Assembly (NCBI RefSeq): GCF_023146395.1
Contig: NZ_JAGLCD010000008.1
Location: 247,379-311,378, forward strand
DNA length: 64,000 bases
Direction: 5' to 3'
Source of the DNA: Aeromicrobium sp.
Lineage (GTDB): Bacteria > Actinomycetota > Actinomycetes > Propionibacteriales > Nocardioidaceae
Below are positions 40,689 to 50,259 of the stretch, piece by piece. The first letter of the stretch is position 1, and each line of letters opens with the position of its first letter. A program made the position numbers and the translations under genes. The notes beneath the pieces were generated by a model. The model saw nothing but the letters and a program-made list of their open reading frames with translations. It was not told the DNA's origin and did no database searches.

Positions 40689-42107
40689 ATGAACACCCTC
40701 AACACCACCGACAGCGTCATCGAGAAGACCAAGGTCAGGGTCCAGAACACCTTCCAGGCGACCGTTCCCGTGGACCGTCAGGTCAAGGCTGCCCACTTGG
40801 TCGAGAAGGCCAAGCGGTTCGTCGGGATGGGTCGGCCGCTGGTCTTCGTCGAGCGCCCGATTCCTGATGTCGCGGACGTCCCGTTGACCGAGATCGACGT
40901 CAGCAACCCCTTCCTGTTCCGCCAGGGCAAGTGGCACTCCTACTTCAAGCGGCTCCGCGACGAGGCACCCGTCCACTTCCTCGCCGACAGCCCGTTCGGC
41001 CCGTTCTGGTCGATCACCCGCTATGCGGACATCCAGGCCGTCGACACCAACCCCGACGAGTTCTCGGCAGAGCCCGACATCATCATCGGCAACGTGCCGC
41101 TCGACATCGACATGTTCATCGCGATGGATCCGCCCAAGCACGACCAGCAGCGCAAGGCCGTCCAAGCGGTGGTCGCTCCCAAGAACTTGAAGGAGATGGA
41201 GTCCCTCATCCGGGAGCGGGTCCAGGAGGTGCTCGACAACCTGCCGACCGACCAGCCGTTCGACTGGGTCGATCGCGTCTCGATAGAGATCACGGGCCGC
41301 ATGCTGGCGACGCTGCTCGACTTCCCCTACGAGGAGCGGCGCAAGCTGACCTACTGGTCCGACACGATCAGTGGCATCGCCGAAGCCACCGGCGGCTCGA
41401 CGCATCAGGACGACTTCTACGAGGCAATCGGAGATCTGGCCCGCGGCTTCATGGCTCTGTGGCACGACAAGGCGGCGAGGCGAGAGCAGGGTGAAGAGCC
41501 CGGCTTCGATCTCGTCACGTTGATGCAGACGTCGGAGGACACCAAGGACCTGATCAAGAAGCCGCTGGAGTTCCTGGGCAACCTGACCCTGCTGATCGTC
41601 GGCGGCAACGACACGACGCGCAACTCGATGTCGGGCGGTGTGCTGGCCCTGAATCAGTTCCCGGACCAGTTCGAGAAGCTCAAGGCCAACCCGTCCCTGA
41701 TCCCCAACTTGGTCTCAGAGATCATCCGGTGGCAGACCCCGCTGGCCTACATGCGGCGCATCGCCACGAAGGACGTCCACTTCGGTGGTCAGTTCATCCG
41801 CAAGGGCGACAAGGTCGTGATGTGGTACGCGTCCGGCAACCGGGACGAGCGCCAGTTCGACAGCCCGGACGAGTTCATCATCGACCGCTCGAACGCGCGC
41901 AACCACATGTCCTTCGGCTTCGGTGTGCACCGCTGTATGGGCAACCGTCTCGCCGAAATGCAGCTGCGCATCCTGTGGGAGGAGCTGTTGGCCCGATTCG
42001 ACGACATCGAGGTCATCGGCGAGCCAGAGTACGTCCAGTCCAACTTCGTGAAGGGCTACGAGAAGATGATCGTCAAGCTCACCCCGCGACTGACTGAGCC
42101 GCAATGA
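40689..42107 (+). CDS. CYP153-family alkane omega-hydroxylase (copy 2)
   Basis: This 472-residue P450 has the same family marks as copy 1: LLIVGGNDTTRNSM I-helix, EIIR, and heme loop FGFGVHRCMGNRLAE with Cys416. The C-terminal half is almost the same as copy 1. The N-terminus (MNTLNTTDSVIEKTKVRVQNTFQATVPVDRQ) and the region around the B-C loop (IIIGNVPLDIDMF) and F-G helices (SGIAEATGGSTHQ) differ, which is where substrate length is usually set. The two copies may therefore differ in chain-length preference. Confidence 0.92.
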   Translation: MNTLNTTDSVIEKTKVRVQNTFQATVPVDRQVKAAHLVEKAKRFVGMGRPLVFVERPIPDVADVPLTEIDVSNPFLFRQGKWHSYFKRLRDEAPVHFLADSPFGPFWSITRYADIQAVDTNPDEFSAEPDIIIGNVPLDIDMFIAMDPPKHDQQRKAVQAVVAPKNLKEMESLIRERVQEVLDNLPTDQPFDWVDRVSIEITGRMLATLLDFPYEERRKLTYWSDTISGIAEATGGSTHQDDFYEAIGDLARGFMALWHDKAARREQGEEPGFDLVTLMQTSEDTKDLIKKPLEFLGNLTLLIVGGNDTTRNSMSGGVLALNQFPDQFEKLKANPSLIPNLVSEIIRWQTPLAYMRRIATKDVHFGGQFIRKGDKVVMWYASGNRDERQFDSPDEFIIDRSNARNHMSFGFGVHRCMGNRLAEMQLRILWEELLARFDDIEVIGEPEYVQSNFVKGYEKMIVKLTPRLTEPQ

Positions 42108-42131
42108 TCGTGGCGAGCGGAGTGCCAGACC

Positions 42132-43373
42132 ATGGATGACGGCCGAGTACTTATCGTCGGAGCGAGCCACGCGAGCGCCCAGTTGTGTGCGAGCCTGCGC
42201 CAGGAGGGCTGGTCCGGGGAGATCCTCCTGGTCGGTGACGAGCCCTCGTTGCCCTATCAGCGCCCGCCGCTGTCGAAGACTTTTCTAGCCGGCACGTCGA
42301 CCCTGGACGAGCTGCTGATCCGGAAGCCGGAGTTCTACGGCAAGCAGGAGGTCACCTTCCGCCAGGCTCGAGTCACGGCCATCACCCGCTCCGCGCGAAC
42401 GGTGGAGCTGGCAGACGGTGGGGCCCTCACCTACGACCACCTCGTGCTGTGCCTGGGTGCACGGCCACGCCGTCTGAGCCTGCCGGGGTCAGACCTGGCC
42501 GGAGTGCATTATCTGCGTGATGCCGCCGACATTGGCGGCATTCGCGATGGGCTCACCCCCTCGAGCCACGTGGTGATCATCGGGGCTGGATACATCGGCC
42601 TGGAGACGGCGGCGTGCCTTCGAGACCTGGGGGCCACGGTGTCGGTGCTTGAGGCGGCCGACCGAGTCCTGCAGCGGGTCACGGCTCCCGAAGTCTCCGC
42701 GTTCTACGATCGCGTGCACCGTGAAGCGGGCGTCGACCTGCGGCTGGGCGTCGGGGTAGCAGCGATCGAGGGCGACGATCACGTGGAGGGTGTCCGACTC
42801 GCCGACGGTGACCTCATCGCTGCCGACATGGTGATTGTCGGCATCGGCGTCGTGCCCAACGTCGAGCTCGCCGACGAAGCTGGTGTGGCCGTGGACGACG
42901 GCATCGTCATCGACGGGCACGGGCGGACCAATGATCCGCACATCTTCGCGGCCGGCGACTGCGCCACCTTCCTCGATCGTCGCTACGGACGTCAGATACG
43001 TCTGGAGTCGGTCCCCAATGCGGTCGAGCACGCCAAGACCGTCGCCGCGACGATCTGCGGGAAGGACAAGGAGATCGCGGCACTGCCGTGGTTCTGGTCG
43101 GATCAGTTCGACCTGAAGCTGCAGATCGCGGGCCTCAACACTGGCTTCGACGAGATCGTGCTGCGGGGCGACCCGGCGGCCGGGCGTGGCTTCGCGTGCT
43201 TCTACTTCAACGGCGGGCAACTGATTGCCGCCGACTGTGTCAACCGGCCGCAGGAGTTCGCCTTCGCCAAGCGCGCCCTCACCCAAGGGCTGTCGCCGAA
43301 CCGAGATCTCTTGGCCGATCCTGACACCGTGCTGCTCTCCCTGCTGACAGCGGCACCCGTCACCGCAGGCTGA
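42132..43373 (+). CDS. FAD-dependent ferredoxin reductase of CYP153 cassette 2
   Basis: This 413-residue reductase has FAD motif VLIVGASHASAQLCASLR, NADH motif VVIIGAGYIGLETAACLRDLGA, IFAAGDCATF, and the C-terminal PWFWSDQFDLKLQIAGLNTG block shared with the cassette 1 reductase. It starts 24 bp after the P450 stop (no overlap, unlike cassette 1). Thirteen extra C-terminal residues distinguish it. A strong hairpin follows at 43380-43403. Confidence 0.92.
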   Translation: MDDGRVLIVGASHASAQLCASLRQEGWSGEILLVGDEPSLPYQRPPLSKTFLAGTSTLDELLIRKPEFYGKQEVTFRQARVTAITRSARTVELADGGALTYDHLVLCLGARPRRLSLPGSDLAGVHYLRDAADIGGIRDGLTPSSHVVIIGAGYIGLETAACLRDLGATVSVLEAADRVLQRVTAPEVSAFYDRVHREAGVDLRLGVGVAAIEGDDHVEGVRLADGDLIAADMVIVGIGVVPNVELADEAGVAVDDGIVIDGHGRTNDPHIFAAGDCATFLDRRYGRQIRLESVPNAVEHAKTVAATICGKDKEIAALPWFWSDQFDLKLQIAGLNTGFDEIVLRGDPAAGRGFACFYFNGGQLIAADCVNRPQEFAFAKRALTQGLSPNRDLLADPDTVLLSLLTAAPVTAG

Positions 43374-43379
43374 CCCCGC

Positions 43380-43403
43380 CCCGCCACGAGGATTCGTGGT
43401 GGG
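43380..43403. terminator. Hairpin between convergent reductase and MceG genes
   Basis: CCCGCCACGA (43380-43389) pairs with TCGTGGTGGG (43394-43403) at nine of ten positions plus one G-T wobble, with a 4-base loop, seven bases after the reductase stop. It could end transcripts from both sides. Confidence 0.6.
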
Positions 43404-43507
43404 CCGGCACCGCCAAGCCCAGAAGACCTGGGCAGTCACGACCCGATAGCTCAAATCCCGGGGATCAGCCCTGACGACCCCCTCACCCGGGCTCGTCAGG
43501 TCGACCC

Positions 43508-44452
43508 TCAGACGAGAGACTCGTGCGCGCCGAACGAGCCGGGGGGCGGGGTGATGCCGTTGTCGCGGCACCACTTGCCGGGCTCACGCTGGCCGCGGCG
43601 CGGGCGGCCGTCGGAGGGCTCGAGCTGGACCGGGATCGGGGGCAGGGGCGGCATGTCGATGCCGGACTCCGCGGCGAGCTCGTCGGCGTCCTTCTCCTCG
43701 GACATGCCGATCGGACCGACCCGTTGGGCGTTGAGGAACTGCGCCACGACCGGCTCGGTGCTGGACAGCAGCATCTCGCGCGGACCGAACATCGCCAGGT
43801 GCTTGTGGTAGAGCAGGCCGATGTTGTCCGGGACGGTGCGGGCGGTGTTGATGTCGTGGGTCACGATCAGGAACGTCGCATCGATCTGCGCGTTCAGGTC
43901 GATGAACAGCTGGTTGATGTAGGCGGTGCGGACCGGGTCCAACCCCGAGTCCGGCTCGTCGATCAACAGGATCTCCGGATCAAGCACCAACGCACGCGCC
44001 AGGCCCGCACGCTTGCGCATGCCGCCGGAGATCTCACCGGGGAGCTTGTTCTCGGCCCCCGTCAGACCCACCAGCTCCATCTTGTCCATCACGACCTGAC
44101 GGATCTCCGACTCCGACTTCTTCGTGTGCTCACGAAGCGGGAACGCCACGTTGTCGTACAGATCCATCGAGCCGAACATCGCCCCGTCCTGGAACAACAC
44201 CCCGAACAGCTTGCGGATCTCGTACAGATCCTTCTCCGAACAGTTCGCAATGTCAGTGCCCTCGATCCACACATGACCCTTGTCAGGCTTCAGCAGACCG
44301 ATCACGGTCTTGAGGAACACCGACTTGCCGGTACCCGACGGGCCCAGCATGACCGAGATCTCACCCGCGGGAAGCGTCAACGACACGTCGTTCCAGATCA
44401 CCTGCGACCCGAACTTCTTCGTCAGACCCTCGACCCTGACCTCAACACCCAC
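43508..44452 (-). CDS. mceG: MceG/MlaF-like ABC ATPase
   Basis: This 314-residue ATPase has Walker A GPSGTGKS (residues 37-44), Q-loop LFQDGAMFGSMDLYDNVAFPLREH, the MlaF-type signature LPGEISGGMRKRAGLARAL, Walker B ILLIDEPDSGLDPVRT and the H-loop ITHDI-like VTHDIN. The C-terminal extension (about 250-314) is the region that distinguishes mycobacterial MceG. It powers lipid import through YrbE permeases. Here it is 73 bp downstream of the last mce-associated gene, on the same strand, whereas in mycobacteria it is encoded away from the mce operons. Confidence 0.92.
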   Translation of the reverse strand: MGVEVRVEGLTKKFGSQVIWNDVSLTLPAGEISVMLGPSGTGKSVFLKTVIGLLKPDKGHVWIEGTDIANCSEKDLYEIRKLFGVLFQDGAMFGSMDLYDNVAFPLREHTKKSESEIRQVVMDKMELVGLTGAENKLPGEISGGMRKRAGLARALVLDPEILLIDEPDSGLDPVRTAYINQLFIDLNAQIDATFLIVTHDINTARTVPDNIGLLYHKHLAMFGPREMLLSSTEPVVAQFLNAQRVGPIGMSEEKDADELAAESGIDMPPLPPIPVQLEPSDGRPRRGQREPGKWCRDNGITPPPGSFGAHESLV

Positions 44453-44525
44453 GGAAAACTCCTTCAGCTAGCTGCTGGACGATACTCAAGCGCGGACACC
44501 ACGGGAGCGGCGGCCGCTCGGCCGA

Positions 44526-45065
44526 TCAGATGGGCTCGAGGCCAGACACCAACCAGCCGTCGTCGGTGTTCTTCATCGTGGCCAGCACCCGCACGCCGCC
44601 AGTGACGGGCGCCTCGGCACCGGCCTGGGTCACCTGAGTCATCAGCATCAGCACCGTCACCGAGTCATCGCTCGATTTCACGACTCCTGCGGAGGCAACC
44701 TGTACCTGATTGACGACTCGGCGCGCCTCGACGTCCGGCTTGATCTGCTGGGTGAGCGTTGCCCGCATCTCGTCTGCGAATTCGCCCGTGGTGTTGCCGA
44801 CAGCGAGGTCGACGTGGGCGTCGAAGGTCCGGAAGTCGTACGACAGCATGACGGGGATCCGGGTCGAGGCCGACTCCAGAGCCGCCGTCCCCGATCCCTG
44901 GCCGTCCCTCGCGTCATCGATGGCGACTCGCAGCGCCACATTTCCCGCGAGCACGGCGACGAGCAGGCCCACGACGACGGCTTGACCGGACTTGCGTCCG
45001 AGTGATGCCGCTGCCAGGGCAATGAGTCGTCGCCCAGCTTCGGTGGCCGCGCTGACGCCCCTCAT
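44526..45065 (-). CDS. Mce-associated membrane protein (second)
   Basis: This 179-residue protein has one N-terminal membrane helix (about 29-50, AVVVGLLVAVLAGNVALRV) and an extracytoplasmic domain of the Mce-associated type. LSYDFRTFDAHVDLAVGNTTGEFADEM is followed by strands ending in DDGWLVSGLEPI. Mas proteins stabilise the Mce complex. The ATG at 45065 overlaps the preceding stop (ATGA). Confidence 0.82.
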   Translation of the reverse strand: MRGVSAATEAGRRLIALAAASLGRKSGQAVVVGLLVAVLAGNVALRVAIDDARDGQGSGTAALESASTRIPVMLSYDFRTFDAHVDLAVGNTTGEFADEMRATLTQQIKPDVEARRVVNQVQVASAGVVKSSDDSVTVLMLMTQVTQAGAEAPVTGGVRVLATMKNTDDGWLVSGLEPI

Positions 45066-45559
45066 ACGAACGCCATCCCGGACACGAGCCATCTGCCGTC
45101 CGTCTGCACCAGATCGACCGTCATGCGGTAGTAGCGCGGCGTCGAGGTGCCAGGTTGGCCCTGGCTGACGGTGCCCGTCGCGGCCACGGCCACCGTTGCG
45201 TTGCCGTCGTCTCGAGAGACGAGACCTGCAGCGACAACCTCACCCGATGCCTCCACGCTCGAGGTGGTCAACGCGTTTCGGAACGTCTCCGCCTGGGACT
45301 CGAACTGTTCCCTGAAGTCCTCAGTGCTCAGATCCAGGACGTCGGCCAGGGCCTCGTCGGCGCTGGCCGCGTCGACGTCGATCAGGGCGGTCACGGTCCT
45401 CGAGGCCGCGTCCACTGCAGCGGCATCGGCGTCCTCGACACCGCGGATCTCCGAGAGATCGCGCCACTGCGTCCAGCCCCAGGCAGCAGCCGCCAGGATG
45501 GCCAGGACGACGACGGCGACCCACCATTTCTGGAGTCCTTCCCGAAGCGCCGCGATCAC
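45062..45559 (-). CDS. Mce-associated membrane protein (first)
   Basis: This 165-residue protein has one N-terminal helix (WWVAVVVLAILAAAAWGW). A coiled region and a Mas domain (ALADVLDLSTEDFREQFESQAETFRNAL ... YYRMTVDLVQTDGRWLVSGM) follow. The GTG at 45559 overlaps the mceF stop (GTGA) as elsewhere in this operon. A GTG at 45592 would add 11 residues and a 37-bp overlap. Function by family: scaffold of the Mce lipid importer. Confidence 0.8.
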   Translation of the reverse strand: MIAALREGLQKWWVAVVVLAILAAAAWGWTQWRDLSEIRGVEDADAAAVDAASRTVTALIDVDAASADEALADVLDLSTEDFREQFESQAETFRNALTTSSVEASGEVVAAGLVSRDDGNATVAVAATGTVSQGQPGTSTPRYYRMTVDLVQTDGRWLVSGMAFV

Positions 45560-46863
45560 CGGGCCACCGGCCCGGTCAACAGGGTCGTCCACGACGCCGA
45601 TCCGCCACCGGTCGACGCGGCACCGAGCAGCTCCAGCATCCCCGGTGTCGCGTCACCCGTGGGAAGCGGCACCGAAGCCGCAGTGGCCGGCAGCGACCCG
45701 TCGAACACCAAGCCACATCCGATCGGCGTGGCCGATCGACGAGTCGGGTCGTTGGGACAGGGCGTGTTCCGGGCGCCGCGGACTGCGGACTCGCTGGTGG
45801 CGGGAGCCTGGCAGTGCAGCGGGGCGGCTTCCACGTCGGACAGGTCCGCCGGGTCGCGGCGCTGCGACACCGGGAGGTAGCCCTCGAGACACGGGGGTGG
45901 GTCGCCCAGATTCGTCCTGAGGTCGAGCTTGGCCTCCCCGGCATTGGCGTGAGGAAGCAGAACGCTCTGCAGCCGGGACTGCAACGCCGGATAGGTGATG
46001 ATCGTCTGGCGCAGGTAGTCCTCGTACACGTTGACCACCTCGGCGACGGACTCGGCACTTTGGAGCGTCGCCGGGACCGAGGACTCCAGATCCTTCACCA
46101 GGGCTCCTGTCTCGTCGAGGGCCAACGGTGCGTTGTCGAGGAGCGACTCGAGGTCCTGGTCACTGAGGCTCAGCTGGGTGGTGAGGCCCGCCAACGACCT
46201 CAGCGCTGCCGCGGTCGACTCCGCCAACGCGAGCTGCGAGTCGATGACCGGGTCCAGGTTCTCAATGAGTCCGGTCGTGGCCAGCACGCGTTGCTGTGCC
46301 GCGTCGAGGATCTCGTTCGAGTCGTCCACGATCTGCGAGAAGTCCTGACCGGACCCGCCGATCGCGACCTCGAGCTGGTCGAGAAGGTTCGCGGTCTGCT
46401 CGAGCGGGACCGACTCCACCAATGCGTCGGCGCTCTCCAGGACCGGGGTGATCTGCAGCAGACCGGAGGTCTGTGAAGCCGGGATGGTGTCTCCTCCGGC
46501 GAGGTAAGGCCCCTCGGCGCTCTGCGGGAGAAGATCGATGAACTGTTCACCGATCGCCGAGGTGCTCTTGATCTGCGCCTGCACGTCCGTGGGCACGTCG
46601 GCGCCCTTCTCGAGGTAGACCTTCACCGAGACGCCGTCGTCACGGAAGTCGAGCGAATCCACCTGACCGACCTTGACACCGCGGTAGGAGACGAGGGCGC
46701 GGGGATAGAGACCGCTCACGTCGTCGAACTCGATGGTGACCGACGTGTGGGTGACGCCTGTCGATCGCGGAGCGTCCCCATAGACCAAGGTCGCGAAGAC
46801 CAGTGCAGAGCCGCCCAGGATGGCGAAGATGATCAGCTGCGCACGCGCGCGCCGGGTCAGCAT
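45556..46863 (-). CDS. mceF: Mce protein F
   Basis: This 435-residue protein has an N-terminal helix (ARAQLIIFAILGGSALVFATLVYG). The MlaD domain follows (TSVTIEFDDVSGLYPRALVSYRGVKVGQV ... about 35-125), then a long helical coiled region (150-320) that forms the Mce tunnel needle. The Cys-containing C-terminal tail is Pro/Ser-rich. It is the sixth mce gene by position. It overlaps mceE by one base. Confidence 0.88.
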   Translation of the reverse strand: MLTRRARAQLIIFAILGGSALVFATLVYGDAPRSTGVTHTSVTIEFDDVSGLYPRALVSYRGVKVGQVDSLDFRDDGVSVKVYLEKGADVPTDVQAQIKSTSAIGEQFIDLLPQSAEGPYLAGGDTIPASQTSGLLQITPVLESADALVESVPLEQTANLLDQLEVAIGGSGQDFSQIVDDSNEILDAAQQRVLATTGLIENLDPVIDSQLALAESTAAALRSLAGLTTQLSLSDQDLESLLDNAPLALDETGALVKDLESSVPATLQSAESVAEVVNVYEDYLRQTIITYPALQSRLQSVLLPHANAGEAKLDLRTNLGDPPPCLEGYLPVSQRRDPADLSDVEAAPLHCQAPATSESAVRGARNTPCPNDPTRRSATPIGCGLVFDGSLPATAASVPLPTGDATPGMLELLGAASTGGGSASWTTLLTGPVAR

Positions 46864-48062
46864 CAGCACATCCCCAGGAGTTGCGAGAGCAAGTTGCACG
46901 GTGCGGGTGTCGGCGGGGTCGCCTCTCCGGTGTTCGGAGCCGGCGTAGTCGCCGTGGGCCCCGGTGCCGCGGCCCCGGGCGTCGTGAGTTGTTGAAGCAT
47001 TTCGTCCAAGGTCTGTGAGAGTCCGGAGTCGGGCGCCGCCGCACTCGGATCGATGTTCGACGGCGGGTTCAGCGTCGGTCCGAGGAATGCCGAGGCGAGC
47101 GACGGCACGGACGCATCCAGGGTGATGAAGAGATTCGCGTAGTCCCCCTTCAGCGCGTTCTGAGTGGTCGAAACCGGGAACGGCACCGTGAGCAGCAGGT
47201 CGAGGGAGCGCGGGAGCGCGTCTCCGGAGGCCTCGAGGTCGGCGAGCAGCGGCTCCAGTGCACCGAGGTTGGCGAGCAGTGCTTCCTGGCTCGTGTTGAT
47301 CAGCTGGTTGGTCACCGCGCTGAACTGCCCGAGAGCCGTGGTCGTCGAGACGAGGTCGGCCCGCTGGTTCTCGAGGGCCTCGAGTCCCGGTGAGATCGAG
47401 CTGATGGCGGTCGAGACCGTCTCCTTCTGCGCGGCCACCTGACCGGCGAGGGAGTTGAGGGACTCCAAGGTCGCGACGATCTCACCGCGCCGGTTGTCGA
47501 GGGTGGTCGTGAGATCGTTGAGCTGCGTGATCGCGTCACGTGCCTGCGGGACCCGGTCGGCGAGCGTGGTGTTCAGCTCCGTGGTGATGGTGGAGAGCTG
47601 CGAGAGGCCGCCGTTGTTGAGCAGCAGGGACACGGCGGCAAGGATGTCCTCGGTCGCGGGGTACACGCCGGTCACGGTCTGATCGACTTTCGCGCCTTCG
47701 GCGAGGGTCCCGGTCGGTTCGGCCGGATCGACGACATCGATGAACTGGGCGCCCAGAAGGGTCTTCTGACCGACGGTGAAGTTGGCGTTGCCGGGCAGCT
47801 CGACATCGTCGAGCAGACGCATCGTCACCACTGCCTTCCAGTCCTCGACCTCGACATCGGTGACGGTCCCGATGACGACGTCACCCCGCTGCACGGCGGA
47901 GTTCGGCACCAGGTTGTCGATCGAGTCGAAGGTCGCCGTGACCGTGTACCCGTCCTCGCCGAGAGCTGCCTGTCCCGGCAGGGCCACCTCGTTGGGATGG
48001 GCCATGCAACCGCTCGCCAGGAGTGCGGTCGCGAACACCAGAGCTGCTCGGCGGACCATCAT
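46863..48062 (-). CDS. mceE: Mce protein E, lipoprotein
   Basis: This 399-residue protein has a lipoprotein signal peptide with lipobox LLASGC (Cys19) immediately after ATALLA. An MlaD domain follows (YTVTATFDSIDNLVPNSAVQRGDVVIGTV) and then a long helical segment with QLSTITTELNTTLADRVPQA repeats. MceE lipoproteins are the anchored member of each mce set, which fixes this position as mceE. The tail is Ala/Pro/Thr-rich and ends in two Cys regions. ATGA overlaps mceD. Confidence 0.9.
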   Translation of the reverse strand: MMVRRAALVFATALLASGCMAHPNEVALPGQAALGEDGYTVTATFDSIDNLVPNSAVQRGDVVIGTVTDVEVEDWKAVVTMRLLDDVELPGNANFTVGQKTLLGAQFIDVVDPAEPTGTLAEGAKVDQTVTGVYPATEDILAAVSLLLNNGGLSQLSTITTELNTTLADRVPQARDAITQLNDLTTTLDNRRGEIVATLESLNSLAGQVAAQKETVSTAISSISPGLEALENQRADLVSTTTALGQFSAVTNQLINTSQEALLANLGALEPLLADLEASGDALPRSLDLLLTVPFPVSTTQNALKGDYANLFITLDASVPSLASAFLGPTLNPPSNIDPSAAAPDSGLSQTLDEMLQQLTTPGAAAPGPTATTPAPNTGEATPPTPAPCNLLSQLLGMC

Positions 48063-49252
48063 CGTGCTCCTCCTGTCGTCAGCAGACCGAGCGGGGCGAG
48101 CAGCTGCGCGAGTGGGTTGGTCGGGGTCGGGGTCGCGCCCGTCGCGGCCGGGGCCTGCGGTGGTGATCCGGGCTCGGGCTGCGACAGCTCCGCAGTTCCC
48201 GGTGAGAGAGGCAACGGTTCGAGACCGATGAGCTCGAAGAGGGGCGAGAGCGCCTGACGACACGCTTCGGCGTTGGAACCGATGGTGAGCACCAGGCCGC
48301 AGAGGAGCTCTCCTGTGCTGTTCAGGTTGGCCAGGGCCAACCGGCCGGTGATGGCGGAGTTCTCGACCGTGCCGTAGAAGTTCTCGACCGCAGCGGGAGC
48401 CAGGTGAAGGAGCTGTGCCAGGTCATTGGACTGATTGGCCACCGTCTCGGCCACCGGCACCAGCTGGTCGAAGGTGGTCGCCACGGTCGCTCGATTCTGT
48501 TGGACGAAGGTGCCGACATCGGCCAACGCCACCTGGAGCGTGCCGATCGCAGCCCCGATCTGTTCCGAGCTCCCGTCCAAGGTGCCGGCGAAGGTCTCCA
48601 GGTCCTGCGTGGCGCTCCGCAGCGCGGCGTCGTTGACCACCAGGTTCTCGGTGAAGGTGTTCAGCTGATCGATCGTGCTGAAGATGTCGCCGCTGTCGGA
48701 CGAGAGGTCGGTGGCTGCTTCCCGCAGTGAGGCGAGCGAGGTCGCCAGGCTCTGCGCCGTGCCACCGGTCAGGTTTCCGTCGAGTGCCGTGATGACGTCC
48801 GAGAGCGGAGCCTGTCCGGCTTCGTTGGCTGTCAGTGCCGTCGACAGGTCCGTCAGCTCCTGCTTGACCTCGTCGAAGGAGATCGGCACGGCGGTGCGCT
48901 CCACCGGTATCTCGTCACCGTCCGTGAGCTTTTTGCCTCCGTCGTAGATCGGCGCGAGCTGGACGAACCGACCGTTCACGAGGTTCGGCGCGATGATGGC
49001 CGCCTGCGCGTCTGCCGGGATGGGCTGGTCATCCTCGATCTTGAGCGTCACCTTCACGACCTCGCCTTGGGGCTCGACCTTCGTGACCGTGCCGACCTTG
49101 ACGCCCAGGACACGCACCTCGTCCTTCGGGTAGAGGCCTACCGCGGACGAGAAGTAGGCGGTGACCTCCTTGTCGCTGCCACGCACGCCGACGAGCATGG
49201 CGATCGCCACGGTCGCGACGACGCCGAAGGCGATCCACTGACGAATGCTCAC
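48059..49252 (-). CDS. mceD: Mce protein D
   Basis: This 397-residue protein has an N-terminal helix (WIAFGVVATVAIAMLVGV), an MlaD domain (EVTAYFSSAVGLYPKDEVRVLGVKVGTVTKVEP) and a coiled helical region (130-300). A Pro/Gly/Ala-rich C-terminus (PSPGTAELSQPEPGSPPQAPAATG-like) follows. It is the fourth mce gene. It overlaps both neighbours by ATGA, so the hexamer subunits are made in stoichiometric order. Confidence 0.88.
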   Translation of the reverse strand: MSIRQWIAFGVVATVAIAMLVGVRGSDKEVTAYFSSAVGLYPKDEVRVLGVKVGTVTKVEPQGEVVKVTLKIEDDQPIPADAQAAIIAPNLVNGRFVQLAPIYDGGKKLTDGDEIPVERTAVPISFDEVKQELTDLSTALTANEAGQAPLSDVITALDGNLTGGTAQSLATSLASLREAATDLSSDSGDIFSTIDQLNTFTENLVVNDAALRSATQDLETFAGTLDGSSEQIGAAIGTLQVALADVGTFVQQNRATVATTFDQLVPVAETVANQSNDLAQLLHLAPAAVENFYGTVENSAITGRLALANLNSTGELLCGLVLTIGSNAEACRQALSPLFELIGLEPLPLSPGTAELSQPEPGSPPQAPAATGATPTPTNPLAQLLAPLGLLTTGGAR

Positions 49253-50259
49253 TGCGGAAGTCCTTCCAGGACGTCGGAGAGAACCGGGACCAGCGTCCCC
49301 GGTTCGGTCAGGTTGGCGACGTAGGCGTCGAAGAACGGCCCCGAGGCGAGCGCCTCGCCGAAGACCATCGCGTAGCTCGCGACACCCGACAGGACGCCCT
49401 CCAAGTTTTCGCGGTTCTCGTTCAGGAGGTCCAGAACCCCGTTCACCTGCTCGAGGGTCGGTTGCAGCACGGCGGAGTTGTCAGCCACGAGACCGGACAG
49501 CTGGGCGGCGAGTGCTTCCACGTTCTCGACCAGCTGGACCACGAGGTCACGTCGCGCGCTGAGCTGACCCAGGAGCTGGTCGCCCGACTGCAACAGTGTG
49601 GAGATCTCGGCGTCCCGGTCCGCGAGAACACCGGAGACCTCCTCTGCGCGGCCGACGAGATTGGTGAGCTCGGTGTCATTCGCAGCGAGGACGTCGGCCA
49701 GCTGGGTCACACCGTCGACGGTGGCCCGCAATTCCTCGGGTGAGTCCTGGAACACTTCAGCCGCCGTGCTCACGGCGTCGCTGAGCTGGCCGACGTCGAT
49801 GTCGTCGATCTCCGTCGTGAGTTGGGACAGAGCCTGGGTGATGTCGTAGGGCGAGCTCGTGCGTTCGATCGCGATGGCGTCACCTCGCATGAGGTTGCCG
49901 CCGCCAGCGGGACGGATCTCCAGGGCAGCCTGCCCGAGGAGCGTCGTCGTGACGACGCGGGCCTCGCTCGCCGATCCGATCGTCACATCCAGCTCGTCGA
50001 CGCGGAACGTGACCTTGACGTGCTGGTCGACCAGCTCGACCTCCCGGACCTCCCCGACGGTCGCTCCGGAGACGAGCACGTCATCACCTGGTCGCAGGGT
50101 GCCGATCTCGGCGAAGTCGGCGCTCAGCACCCGGTCGCTCGCGACGAACGGGAGCTGATCGAACCGGTAGGCGACCACCATCAGGACGGCGAGGGTCACC
50201 GTGCCGATGAGACCTACGGTCGCCGAGGACAGCCGGCGCTCCTTCCTGCTCGAGCTCAT
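49249..50259 (-). CDS. mceC: Mce protein C
   Basis: This 336-residue protein has a basic N-terminus, a membrane helix (ATVGLIGTVTLAVLMVVAY), an MlaD domain (RVLSADFAEIGTLRPGDDVLVSGATVGEVREV) and a helical needle region. The usual long Pro-rich tail of MceC is missing and the protein ends soon after the coiled region (VLSDVLEGLPQ). The ATG at 50259 overlaps the mceB stop. Confidence 0.87.
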   Translation of the reverse strand: MSSSRKERRLSSATVGLIGTVTLAVLMVVAYRFDQLPFVASDRVLSADFAEIGTLRPGDDVLVSGATVGEVREVELVDQHVKVTFRVDELDVTIGSASEARVVTTTLLGQAALEIRPAGGGNLMRGDAIAIERTSSPYDITQALSQLTTEIDDIDVGQLSDAVSTAAEVFQDSPEELRATVDGVTQLADVLAANDTELTNLVGRAEEVSGVLADRDAEISTLLQSGDQLLGQLSARRDLVVQLVENVEALAAQLSGLVADNSAVLQPTLEQVNGVLDLLNENRENLEGVLSGVASYAMVFGEALASGPFFDAYVANLTEPGTLVPVLSDVLEGLPQ

